Assembly (NCBI RefSeq): GCF_013155265.1
Contig: NZ_JABJXU010000001.1
Coordinates: 372,001 to 436,000 of the forward strand
Direction: 5' to 3'
Length of the DNA stretch: 64,000 bases
Source: Enterococcus sp. MMGLQ5-1
GTDB taxonomy: Bacteria > Bacillota > Bacilli > Lactobacillales > Streptococcaceae
The notes beneath the pieces were generated by a model. The model ran no database searches and was not told the origin of the DNA. It saw only the letters and a program-made list of their open reading frames with translations. Shown in pieces: positions 27,668 through 35,915 of the stretch (within the stretch, counting starts at the first letter, position 1; each line of letters begins with the position of its first letter). A program made the translations under genes and the position numbers.

Positions 27668-28120
27668 ATGCACACAATCCAGCGATACTATTTAGGAGCG
27701 GCATCGAAAAGCTCGCTTTTTAGCGTAGCGATAATTTCTGTCTTAAAGAATTGTGCGAGCGCAGTGAGCAGGTGCGTCAGCACTCAAACGAAGTTTATCA
27801 ATTCTTTAAGCACCGCACAGCACAGCACCGCACCGCACCGCACCGCACCGCACAGCACAGCACCGCACAGCACAGCACAGCACCGCACAGCACAGCACCG
27901 CACAGCACCGCACAGCACCGCACAGCACAGCACAGTCCGCAGTTCTTGGCGATTTATCGCCTTAGAGATGGGGATGCGTTTGTTCTGCCTCTTAACGCTT
28001 CAACGCATAGAGACAGAACAAGAGTTACAGCACATAATAGCGGGCAATTTTATTGCCTTTTTTATGATGACTCATAACCTGATGGCAGGCCATCAGGCTA
28101 TTTATGTTGTATCTTTTTGA
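27668..28120 (+). CDS. Leader reading frame through the pentanucleotide array
   Basis: An ATG seven bases after AAGGAG opens a 150-codon frame. The array translates as repeated His-Ser/Arg-Thr-Ala-Gln/Pro. The frame then crosses two hairpins and stops at 28120, 20 bases before the surface-protein start. Because the unit is 5 bp, gain or loss of a unit changes the frame after the array: one alternative frame stops at 27965, the other at 28077. The amino-acid sequence resembles no family I know. I suspect it matters as a translated switch rather than as a protein, and it may not be a real gene at all. Confidence 0.35.
   Translation: MHTIQRYYLGAASKSSLFSVAIISVLKNCASAVSRCVSTQTKFINSLSTAQHSTAPHRTAPHSTAPHSTAQHRTAQHRTAPHSTAQHSTVRSSWRFIALEMGMRLFCLLTLQRIETEQELQHIIAGNFIAFFMMTHNLMAGHQAIYVVSF
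27742..27810 (+). repeat. Perfect 12-bp inverted repeat ending at the array
   Basis: CTTAAAGAATTG (27742-27753) and CAATTCTTTAAG (27799-27810) enclose 45 bases. The right arm ends exactly where the pentanucleotide array begins. Confidence 0.7.
27811..27935 (+). repeat. Pentanucleotide array, 25 units of CAC(A/C)G
   Basis: Twenty-five uninterrupted 5-bp units, a mixture of CACAG and CACCG, make up 125 bp with no imperfect unit. This is a short-sequence repeat of the kind that changes length by slipped-strand mispairing. It is GC-rich against AT-rich surroundings. Confidence 0.97.
28043..28063 (+). terminator. Attenuator-like terminator inside the leader frame
   Basis: GGCAAT-TTT-ATTGCC is followed by TTTTTT, within the leader frame and about 80 bases before the surface-protein start. 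A second perfect stem, CCTGATGGC-AG-GCCATCAGG (28078-28097), follows with only a weak T tract. Confidence 0.55.
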
Positions 28121-28140
28121 AAAGAGAAAGGGGAATAAAT

Positions 28141-30189
28141 ATGTTCGGATATTTCAAAAAATTAGGTGGGCTATTCTTAGTGCTCGGGATCATTTTTACC
28201 TTGAGTTTACCAAGCTTAGCATATGCAGCGGACACAGGCGGTATTGATCATTTTGAATTGACTGTTGCCGAAAACACGGCAAGCAAGTCAGGGCAAGAAA
28301 TTGTTGATTTGACCATCAAAAATATTAGTGATAAAACAGGGAAAAACGTCAGCTTTGAAGCAGAGTTGCCATTAATCTTTCAAGATAACAATAATCAGAA
28401 ACTGACATTCAATATCGGCACTTTGAAGGCTAATGAGAGTAAAACCTACCAAGTGAGCAGACAAGCAGACGGGACGGTCGCAGCTGTGCTCGTACCCGTA
28501 ACTACTAAGAGCGATGTCATAACAAATAAGCTTCCGAAGACTGGTGAGACCAATAAAATGTTTCTATTGATAGTAGGCTTTGTTCTACTTCTAGGTGTCA
28601 TCTATTTTGGAGTTAAGCATAATAAAACGACTAAAAAATTCATTGCAATTGGACTTTTAGTGACTGGTATAAGCGGTGTAGCAATTGTTAAAGCTGAGGT
28701 AGCCGATTATCACCATCGTGATGAGGTAAGAAATCTTGCTGTCAAGCTCTCTGGCGCAACTTACGTTTTTCAGTTGGCAGCTGAGGGAGATTTTGCTGGT
28801 CAGCCAACGAATGACGGCAATGACGGCAAAGACGGTCAAGATGGTAAAGATGGTGTTGATGGTAAAGACGGTGTTGATGGCAAAGACGGTGTTGATGGTA
28901 AAGATGGTGCCAAGGGCGACTCTGGTGTAGTCAATAGCTACACGATTACCTACTATATTGGTGGAGAACTTGTAGATAATCTTGACCCTGATGGTTATAT
29001 CGCTGGCGTTAAGACAACTTATTTACCTCAGCCAACAATGCAGGATCAAACCTTTCTAGGCTGGTACACCTCTTCGTCCTATGAAGGTGAGCCAGTTACA
29101 GCTATTGCCAAATCAGAAACTGGTCACAAAACATTTTACGGCAAATGGGTAGTGGATGAGCTGATGGTTACGCTGAAGGATTATACAGGGACTACTACGC
29201 TTAAGACAGAGAAAGTTAACAAGGGGTCAAGCTATGAGATTCCTGAACAAGCAACAGATATTGACGAATTTTCAGAGGCTGACCATTATTTCTTGGGCTG
29301 GGCAACGCAAGCATCTGCCAGTAAATCCGAATCTCTTTACGTGTCTGAGGACTATGAAGATGGAGATATTCGTGAGTTGCTTAATGCTCCAGATCAAGCC
29401 TATCTGGGCTACAATGTCAAAGCTGACCATAGCTTGACTGTGACCAATGATATAACACTCTATGCGGTTTATTACAAAAAATTAAAAGCGACCTCACAGC
29501 CTAGCGAGGCAACGCCTACAGCACAAGAGTTTATCTGGTCGAATGCGATTTGGCGGACGCTTCAAGCAGTTGACAATCAACGGCTAGTGCTCAAGGTCAA
29601 TGCCTTGCTTGTTGGAGAAACGACTGCTGATCCAGAAATTGATGCGGCTGAAGTTTGCTGGACAAAGTTGAAGGGCAGCGAATATTATTTTCATGATGGC
29701 AATGGAGGAAATGGTTATGATGGTGGAACTTTAAATCAATTAATTGACTATTACTATGCTAATAAGCTTCTAGCCGACGATAAAGCTGTTGTTTTAGCGG
29801 TTAATCTCAATATGCCAACAAATGCGTCAGCTTATAATAGCGATGCACCCAGCTCATTTGACCAAGACATACGATTTAAGACGACCATTGGCGATGCTGG
29901 CGCTAGTCAAAAAGCCTTTGCACTTAGTGTCGGTGATATTAATGCTGCGATGACTTTGCAAGACAAAACCAATGATCTATTAAAATTTGAGCAGACGACA
30001 ACGAAAAAGGATGACCAAACGAGAAACGATACGGAGTATTTTTTAAGGTCGCCATCAGGAGGAAGTTGGAGTTTTGCAAGAGCTATCGTCAATGCTGGTG
30101 TGGTTACAACAACTACTGGTGGCTACGGTAGCCATTTGGCACCGATTCGGCCAGCGCTCTGGCTTACGACAGCGACTGCTGTAGATTAA
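28141..30189 (+). CDS. Composite surface protein with internal LPKTG, collagen-like and DUF6273-like parts
   Basis: The 682-residue product begins with a signal peptide (about 1-29, ending AYAA). A small beta-rich domain leads to LPKTG at 131-135, a membrane helix (139-157) and a basic stretch: a complete sortase signal, but far from the C-terminus. A second hydrophobic segment (about 167-184) looks like another signal peptide without a Met. Then come collagen-like Gly-x-y repeats (about 225-261, GKDGVD units), InlB/Listeria-Bacteroides-type repeats (FLGWYTSSSYEG, then FLGWATQ), and a DUF6273-like end with YFLRSPSGGSWSFARA and IRPALWL. It looks like a fusion of two surface-protein genes. The start is ATG 28141 after AAAGGGG. 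The glycosyltransferase genes follow 21 bases later. Confidence 0.8.
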   Translation: MFGYFKKLGGLFLVLGIIFTLSLPSLAYAADTGGIDHFELTVAENTASKSGQEIVDLTIKNISDKTGKNVSFEAELPLIFQDNNNQKLTFNIGTLKANESKTYQVSRQADGTVAAVLVPVTTKSDVITNKLPKTGETNKMFLLIVGFVLLLGVIYFGVKHNKTTKKFIAIGLLVTGISGVAIVKAEVADYHHRDEVRNLAVKLSGATYVFQLAAEGDFAGQPTNDGNDGKDGQDGKDGVDGKDGVDGKDGVDGKDGAKGDSGVVNSYTITYYIGGELVDNLDPDGYIAGVKTTYLPQPTMQDQTFLGWYTSSSYEGEPVTAIAKSETGHKTFYGKWVVDELMVTLKDYTGTTTLKTEKVNKGSSYEIPEQATDIDEFSEADHYFLGWATQASASKSESLYVSEDYEDGDIRELLNAPDQAYLGYNVKADHSLTVTNDITLYAVYYKKLKATSQPSEATPTAQEFIWSNAIWRTLQAVDNQRLVLKVNALLVGETTADPEIDAAEVCWTKLKGSEYYFHDGNGGNGYDGGTLNQLIDYYYANKLLADDKAVVLAVNLNMPTNASAYNSDAPSSFDQDIRFKTTIGDAGASQKAFALSVGDINAAMTLQDKTNDLLKFEQTTTKKDDQTRNDTEYFLRSPSGGSWSFARAIVNAGVVTTTTGGYGSHLAPIRPALWLTTATAVD

Positions 30190-30210
30190 AAATTGTAAAT
30201 GAGGTAAATC

Positions 30211-31194
30211 ATGAAGCTAGTCATTCAAATTCCTGCTTATAATGAAGCAAGTTCAATCAGAGAGACTCTAAGGCAATTACCTAAAAAAATAGTTGGGATT
30301 GCAACGATTGATATTTTATTGATTGATGATGGCTCAGCAGATGAGACAGTGGCCATTGCCAAGGCCTGCGGTGTCAAATATATTATGTCACATCTCAATA
30401 ATCAAGGACTCGCTAAAAGCTTTATAGACGGGATAGATTTTGCCTTGCGCCTAGGTGCAGACATTATTGTGCAGACAGATGCGGATAATCAATATCAAGG
30501 GGCTGATATTGAAAAAATAATCCAGCCTTTACTTTTAAACCAAGCAGATATCGTCATCGGGAGACGACCGATTCAGTTTAATCCTTATTTTACAGCTAAT
30601 AAGAAAAGATTGCAGCAAGCTGGTAGCTTTGGTGTCTCGAAACTCGCTCGTTTGAAGCTATCTGATGTGACGAGTGGCTTTCGGGCATATAATCGTTTAG
30701 CCGCACTACATCTCAATGTGATTAACGACTTTACCTATACTGTTGAAACATTGATTCAAGCTAGTCAACATAAATTAATGATTGTTGAAGTGCCAATTTC
30801 AGTCAATGAAACCTTAAGACCTTCAAGACTGGCTAAAAGTACCTGCTTTTATCTTAGGAAATCTTGTGTGGTGATTTTTAGAACAGTCCTGCTCTATCGA
30901 CCATTATTTGTTTTTTTAATGATTAGTTTATTACTTGGTGGTTTTGGTTTGGTAATCGGCTGTTACTTTCTTTATTATTATTTTAGTGGTGATGGAGCAG
31001 GGCATCTTCAAGTTTTAATTCTAATGAGTATTTTATTCATTTTGAGCTTTATGACATTTATAATCGGATTATTGTCAGATTTATTAAAAGCGAATCGTAA
31101 AATTTTAGAAGAGGTTCAATTGAGGCTTCGACAGCTGGATTATGATATAGAGGTGCAGCGGGAGGACAGCAAATCTTTTAAAAGGAAAAGTTGA
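30211..31194 (+). CDS. GT2 glycosyltransferase, polyprenyl-phosphate sugar synthase type (CsbB/DPM1-like)
   Basis: The 327-residue protein has a GT2 catalytic domain (about 1-225) with IPAYNEASSI, LIDDGSADET, and the metal-binding TDADNQY. Two membrane helices follow (about 232-260 and 265-290). This size and plan is that of CsbB-type enzymes that load a sugar onto undecaprenyl phosphate on the cytoplasmic side for later transfer outside. It follows the surface protein after 21 bases and overlaps the next gene by 4 bases (TTGA), so it is part of one operon. The sugar donor cannot be told. Confidence 0.85.
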   Translation: MKLVIQIPAYNEASSIRETLRQLPKKIVGIATIDILLIDDGSADETVAIAKACGVKYIMSHLNNQGLAKSFIDGIDFALRLGADIIVQTDADNQYQGADIEKIIQPLLLNQADIVIGRRPIQFNPYFTANKKRLQQAGSFGVSKLARLKLSDVTSGFRAYNRLAALHLNVINDFTYTVETLIQASQHKLMIVEVPISVNETLRPSRLAKSTCFYLRKSCVVIFRTVLLYRPLFVFLMISLLLGGFGLVIGCYFLYYYFSGDGAGHLQVLILMSILFILSFMTFIIGLLSDLLKANRKILEEVQLRLRQLDYDIEVQREDSKSFKRKS

Positions 31195-32201
31195 GGTGTT
31201 TTTATCTGTTAAAACAAATGCTTAAGCATCAGTCAATTCTATTTGTGACGACAAAAAATAAGGATTATATCAGAAATGTTCAAGAAATTAAACTGATTCA
31301 GAAGTTTGCCAAAGGTACTATTATCATCTCGGAAGCTAGCGACTTTTATCTGCTCAAGCTCTTGAAAATCTATTTTAAAGTTCTAATAAAATTATGCTTT
31401 GGGCGATTTCAGACGGTTTTTATAGGCTTTTCTCCACAATTATTAACACCATTCTTTCCTTTCATTAAAAAGAAGGTCTTGATTGTTGACTTTTTTATTT
31501 CACTATATGAAACCCTAGTGATTGAACGTCAAATCATAAAAAATAAGTCTTTTTTAGCTAAATGGTTTTTTTGGTTAGATGGCTATACGCTCAGACAGGC
31601 TCAGTGGATTATTGTTGATACTCAAGCAGATGCACTTTATTTTTCTAAAACTTTCCAAATACCACTTAACAAATTTGAAATTCTTTATTTGGAAGGAGAT
31701 CAGAGTATCTATGTGCCAAAGAGTGCCAATAGAAAAACACGTAACGGTCTGTGTGAGGTTGTTTATTTTGGTAGTATTCTGCCGATGCAGGGTGTTGAGA
31801 TTATTTTGGAGGCAGCGAATTTGTTACGGTCACAGAATAAATATCAGTTCACGATTGTTGGACCTGTTTTAAAAAAGATGAAGATTAGTCCTGCAAACTA
31901 TCCGAATGTTAATTTTATAACATATCTACCTCAAGCTGAGCTGGCAATCTTACTGAATCATAGTGATTTAGCACTTGGTGGTCATTTTAATGGTAGCTTT
32001 GACAAAGCAAATCGTGTGATTCCCGGAAAAGTTTTTATTTATCAACTGATGCAATTACCGATTATTTTAGGGGATTCTACAGGAAATAGGGAATTATTTC
32101 CGAATGAAACAACATTTCTACATTATGTTGAACGTGGTAATGCGCAAGCACTAGCAAATAAAATTATAGAAATTGCGGAGAAGAAGCTTGAAAATAACTA
32201 A
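31191..32201 (+). CDS. GT4/GT1-type glycosyltransferase (GT-B fold)
   Basis: A 336-residue protein with a variable N-terminal half and a recognisable GT-B C-terminal half: VVYFGSILPMQGVEIILEAA, YQFTIVGP, then NVNFITYLPQAELAILL, and a donor-site region IPGKVFIYQLMQLPII. It likely transfers a nucleotide sugar to a cell-surface acceptor. It starts with TTG overlapping the upstream stop (AAAGGA lies ahead). An ATG at 31218 would shorten it by nine residues. It overlaps the next gene by 14 bases, showing tight coupling. Confidence 0.75.
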   Translation: MRCFYLLKQMLKHQSILFVTTKNKDYIRNVQEIKLIQKFAKGTIIISEASDFYLLKLLKIYFKVLIKLCFGRFQTVFIGFSPQLLTPFFPFIKKKVLIVDFFISLYETLVIERQIIKNKSFLAKWFFWLDGYTLRQAQWIIVDTQADALYFSKTFQIPLNKFEILYLEGDQSIYVPKSANRKTRNGLCEVVYFGSILPMQGVEIILEAANLLRSQNKYQFTIVGPVLKKMKISPANYPNVNFITYLPQAELAILLNHSDLALGGHFNGSFDKANRVIPGKVFIYQLMQLPIILGDSTGNRELFPNETTFLHYVERGNAQALANKIIEIAEKKLENN

Positions 32202-34296
32202 ACAAATAAAGGTGCTACTAGCTACAGTTATTTTGCTTTTAGCTTTGGTTGTTGTGCTAATTAAAAAGCAGACACCAATTAACATTGCAATTACAGGTGA
32301 TTTCACAGAGTCAGCAACGCTCATGGTAACCACATCAGATGCTCAAAATAAAAAAGCGCAGTTTACCTATCCTGCTCTTAAAGTTTCAAAGCAAATATAT
32401 TTTATGGTGATGCCTTTTGATTTGACACATTTAACGGCTAACTCGGTTGACTTGATGACCACCAAAAAGTTGGTTGATGATCGTGTTCAAATTGGCTACC
32501 TTATCGAAAATAAAAATAGTGATCGAAATCCAGTTTTTCACGCTCAAAAATCACTTCGAATTAAGTACAAGTCTCAGCTGAATCAGCAGTTTATTTACCA
32601 TATTTCTGAAAAACAGCTGAAAATGATTAGTCACTTAGTACAAAAGCAGTCATATTTAATCAAAATGCAACTTATTTTCATTTTCATGCTTTATTTTAGT
32701 TATTTATTTTCCTTAATCGGCTTTGCCAAAGGTAAAAAGGGATTATTATTGCTCTATGTTTTATTAGTCTATTTAGTGATGACCTTGGCTTTAACGAGTC
32801 AGATTTTACTGGGCTATTCAGTGATTATTCTATCATTAGCAACTCTAATGCTGTTTGTGGCTAGTTCAAGTTTAATCATTGCGCGGGTAAAAAATCGACA
32901 GTTTTTAGCCGTCTTGATATACGGGGCAGCAATCTTGATTGGTATTTTAAAATTTAATGTACTGAATCAAAATTATACCTATTATTATGATGAGCCGGCT
33001 CATCTTGGCTATGTCGATTACTTGGTTCAAAACAATTCTAATCCATTATTGCCTGATTATTCAAAAATGAAGACAGTTAATGAATTTGGTTTTATCTTTA
33101 ATCATGATGAAAAAGAGATTGTAATTACTCAAAAAGAACGTGATAAAGGAGTTGTTAATTATTTAGGACATCCACCACTTTACTATCAAATTATGAAAAT
33201 GATTGGTGCTCAAAAGCTTTCAGAAAATCGAACACAATTTGATTATCAAAAAATGTATTTATTTTCGATGCTATTTGTCTTTTCAGGCTTTCTAATTTAT
33301 ATCTATCTTGCAATCACACGACTTAAGCCAATTCTACCATTACATTTTTTTATTGCGACAGGTTTTGTCTCTCCGACCTTAATGCAGGCAGCGTTTAGTG
33401 GTATTAACAATGATACTCTAGCATTTTTGTCAACGGCAATTTTTGCTTTAGCTGCTTTTAGAGTGATTGAGGAAAAATATTCTTTTTCGACCTTTTTATT
33501 GCTCTTTATGAGTATCTCACTGGCTGTTTTAACAAAACTGACGGCTGGCTTAATGGTTGTTTCAGTTGCTATTTTATTGATGATAGTTAGCCTATTCCAA
33601 AAAAGAGAGCTGTCTTTTTTAAAATCTTGGATTTTTTGGGTTAATTCAATTTGGTTAGGTCCAGCTTTACTTTTTTACGGTAGTATTTATGCGAGATACC
33701 AAACTTTTTTCCCCACGATTGCTCAAACTAATCCGCTAGGCTATCGAAAGTTTATTCCGATTATTGCGGATGTAGTAAATGAACCTTTTCATACGATTGT
33801 TTTTTTTGTTAGCTCAGTCGCAAAACTTTTAATTGGTGAAGCGTCAGGGGATAGATATTTACTTTATGCCAAGGGATATTTGAGTGAAAGTTCTATTTTC
33901 CCAAATGTTTTTTATTCAATTTTAGTATTACTAGCCTTTGCAAGTATGCTTTTAATGTTAAAAAAGAGAATCAGGGTTGCTTTCAATGAGTGTTGCTTAA
34001 TGGCAATTTACGCAGCATCATTTTTAGGCTCAGTGATTATTTTAATCTTTCAAATTTACGCATCTTCTTTTGCAACGGGTTATCTCACTGGCTATAATGC
34101 GAGATATTTATATCCTTATCTGCCAATTGCTTTTATTTCATTTGGATTAATTTATCAAATATTTATACAGCAGTCAGCACTTTGGTTTAATGATGAGTCA
34201 ATTGAAAAAACGGTTGTGACAACGATATCAACAATTCTCTTAATGTTATCATTTGTCGTATTAATTGATCAATCAATTATCCGTTTTTTATCATAG
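32188..34296 (+). CDS. Polytopic GT-C-like membrane protein (DUF2142/GT39-like)
   Basis: The 702-residue protein has a first membrane helix (about 8-25) and an extracytoplasmic domain (about 30-155). About 11-13 further helices follow. A loop near residue 270 reads YYYDEPAHLGYVDYL, and another near 330 YLGHPPLYY. These acidic and His-Pro-Pro motifs are reminiscent of DUF2142 and GT39-type enzymes, which transfer sugar from a polyprenyl carrier outside the membrane. The family call is by pattern only. I choose TTG 32188 (GGAG eight bases before) over TTG 32173. It closes the surface-protein operon; no clear terminator follows. Confidence 0.65.
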   Translation: MKITKQIKVLLATVILLLALVVVLIKKQTPINIAITGDFTESATLMVTTSDAQNKKAQFTYPALKVSKQIYFMVMPFDLTHLTANSVDLMTTKKLVDDRVQIGYLIENKNSDRNPVFHAQKSLRIKYKSQLNQQFIYHISEKQLKMISHLVQKQSYLIKMQLIFIFMLYFSYLFSLIGFAKGKKGLLLLYVLLVYLVMTLALTSQILLGYSVIILSLATLMLFVASSSLIIARVKNRQFLAVLIYGAAILIGILKFNVLNQNYTYYYDEPAHLGYVDYLVQNNSNPLLPDYSKMKTVNEFGFIFNHDEKEIVITQKERDKGVVNYLGHPPLYYQIMKMIGAQKLSENRTQFDYQKMYLFSMLFVFSGFLIYIYLAITRLKPILPLHFFIATGFVSPTLMQAAFSGINNDTLAFLSTAIFALAAFRVIEEKYSFSTFLLLFMSISLAVLTKLTAGLMVVSVAILLMIVSLFQKRELSFLKSWIFWVNSIWLGPALLFYGSIYARYQTFFPTIAQTNPLGYRKFIPIIADVVNEPFHTIVFFVSSVAKLLIGEASGDRYLLYAKGYLSESSIFPNVFYSILVLLAFASMLLMLKKRIRVAFNECCLMAIYAASFLGSVIILIFQIYASSFATGYLTGYNARYLYPYLPIAFISFGLIYQIFIQQSALWFNDESIEKTVVTTISTILLMLSFVVLIDQSIIRFLS

Positions 34297-34362
34297 ATTG
34301 CTTGATAACCCCAAGCCTTACAGATAAATTTTCTAGCATTTCACAGCCAATTACGATATAAT

Positions 34363-34547
34363 ATCAATCGTGAGTAATCATTTTAAGCGAGATTGGATAG
34401 TGTGAGCAATCAATGATTTTTAGTGATGCTATTTCGTGAGATGAGCGTTAATCATAAAAGTGGAGGATACCTTGGTATCTTCAATTAAGGTGGCACCGCG
34501 CATAGGCGTCCTTAAGTTATGGCTTAGGGATGGTCTATGCTTTTTTG
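34363..34547 (+). promoter_or_regulatory. T-box riboswitch controlling hisS-aspS
   Basis: The T-box sequence AATTAAGGTGGCACCGCG (34483-34500) is unmistakable. Upstream are AGTAA (specifier-loop side), AGCGAGA and GTGTGAG (conserved stem I elements) and a GATACC/GGTATC stem III. Downstream, GCATAGGCGTCCTTAAG pairs with CTTAGGGATGGTCTATGC and runs into TTTTTT (terminator). Uncharged tRNA would stabilise the antiterminator. The specifier is not certain: GAT triplets (Asp) lie in the expected part. A TATAAT at 34357-34362 is the likely -10 box. Confidence 0.9.
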
Positions 34548-34580
34548 TTCATGATTAAAGATAATAATAAAGGAGTCTAT

Positions 34581-35894
34581 ATGAAGCTACAGAGACCAAA
34601 GGGCACGAATGATATTTTACCAATTCAGACCAATGAAAAGGATCAATTTAAGTCGAGCGACTGGCAATTTATTGAGGAAACAGCACGCTTAGTTTTTAAT
34701 GATTATCAATATCAAGAAATTAGAACACCAATTTTCGAAAATTACGAGGTAATTTCGCGTTCAGTCGGCGACACGACAGACATTGTGACTAAGGAAATGT
34801 ATGATTTTTATGACAAGGGTAATCGTCATATCACGTTAAGACCTGAAGGCACAGCACCCGTTGTCCGTGCTTATGTCGAGCATAAGCTTTTTGCGCCAGA
34901 GCATTTAAATCCAATCAAGCTTTTTTATCAAGGACCAATGTTTCGTTACGAAAGACCACAAGCAGGACGGCTGAGACAGTTTCATCAAATTGGTGCCGAA
35001 TGCTTTGGCTCAAAAAATCCTGCCACTGATGCTGAGACAATGGCAATGGCAATGGCTTTCTTTGAGCAGCTTGGCTTGACGAATATCCGTCTGGTGATTA
35101 ATTCACTTGGCGATAAGTCAAGTCGTTTGGCATATCGTCAAGCGTTAATAGACTATTTAGAGCCTTTGCAGGATCAGCTTTCTGAGGATTCTAAGCGTCG
35201 CTTACATGAAAATCCGCTTCGTGTACTTGACAGCAAGGATCGTCAGGACAAGCTGGTAGTTGCCAATGCGCCATCAATTTTGGATTATCTTAATGAGGAC
35301 AGTCGTAGTCATTTTGAAACGGTCAAGGCAATGCTTGAAGCACTTGGTATTGAATATCAAATTGACAGTAATATGGTACGGGGTCTAGATTACTATAATC
35401 ATACGATTTTTGAAATTATGAGCGATGCAACTGCCAATGCCCAAACCACCATTTGTGCGGGTGGTCGCTATGATGGGCTAGTTGAATATTTTGATGGTCC
35501 ACAAACAGCTGGCTTTGGCTTTGCCCTTGGCATTGAGAGAGTACTTTTGACACTCAAAGCAGAAGGCGTTGAATTGCCAGCTAATCAGCCGATTAATGCC
35601 TATGTTGTTGTGCTTGGTGAACCGGCAAATCTGGAAGCGTTAAAGGTCGTACAAGCCATTCGTAGCCAAGGCTTTTCAGCAGAACGTGATATGCTTAATC
35701 GTAAGGCAAAGGCACAATTTAAAACCGCCGATAAGCTTAACAGCGAGCTAATCATTACAATTGGTGAAAACGAGCTTGAGGCGCAAAAAGTAAAAATTAA
35801 AAATGCAGCAACACGAGCAGAAAAAGAGTTTGAATTAAGTCAGCTTTATGCTAATTTTGCTAAAATATATGATGAATTAATAATTAATAATTAA
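34581..35894 (+). CDS. hisS: Histidyl-tRNA synthetase
   Basis: A 437-residue class II synthetase that charges tRNA-His. Motif 2 is [17 protein letters not shown], the HisA block appears as [14 protein letters not shown], and motif 3 is [13 protein letters not shown], followed by the anticodon-binding domain. I start at ATG 34581, where AAAGGAG is well placed. An in-frame ATG at 34530 lies inside the T-box terminator. It is co-transcribed with aspS, 21 bases downstream. Confidence 0.97.
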   Translation: MKLQRPKGTNDILPIQTNEKDQFKSSDWQFIEETARLVFNDYQYQEIRTPIFENYEVISRSVGDTTDIVTKEMYDFYDKGNRHITLRPEGTAPVVRAYVEHKLFAPEHLNPIKLFYQGPMFRYERPQAGRLRQFHQIGAECFGSKNPATDAETMAMAMAFFEQLGLTNIRLVINSLGDKSSRLAYRQALIDYLEPLQDQLSEDSKRRLHENPLRVLDSKDRQDKLVVANAPSILDYLNEDSRSHFETVKAMLEALGIEYQIDSNMVRGLDYYNHTIFEIMSDATANAQTTICAGGRYDGLVEYFDGPQTAGFGFALGIERVLLTLKAEGVELPANQPINAYVVVLGEPANLEALKVVQAIRSQGFSAERDMLNRKAKAQFKTADKLNSELIITIGENELEAQKVKIKNAATRAEKEFELSQLYANFAKIYDELIINN

Positions 35895-35915
35895 CAGATA
35901 AAGGATGTCTAAATT

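Noticed and set aside
27751-28077. 108-codon frame through the pentanucleotide array in another phase
   Set aside because: It has no ribosome binding site of its own. It is relevant only as the frame that would be read after a change in unit number.
27600-34296. Prophage or integrative element at the surface-protein locus
   Set aside because: No integrase, transposase, attachment-site repeat or tRNA boundary is visible; it is an accessory locus between pnp and the hisS T-box, without marks of a mobile element.
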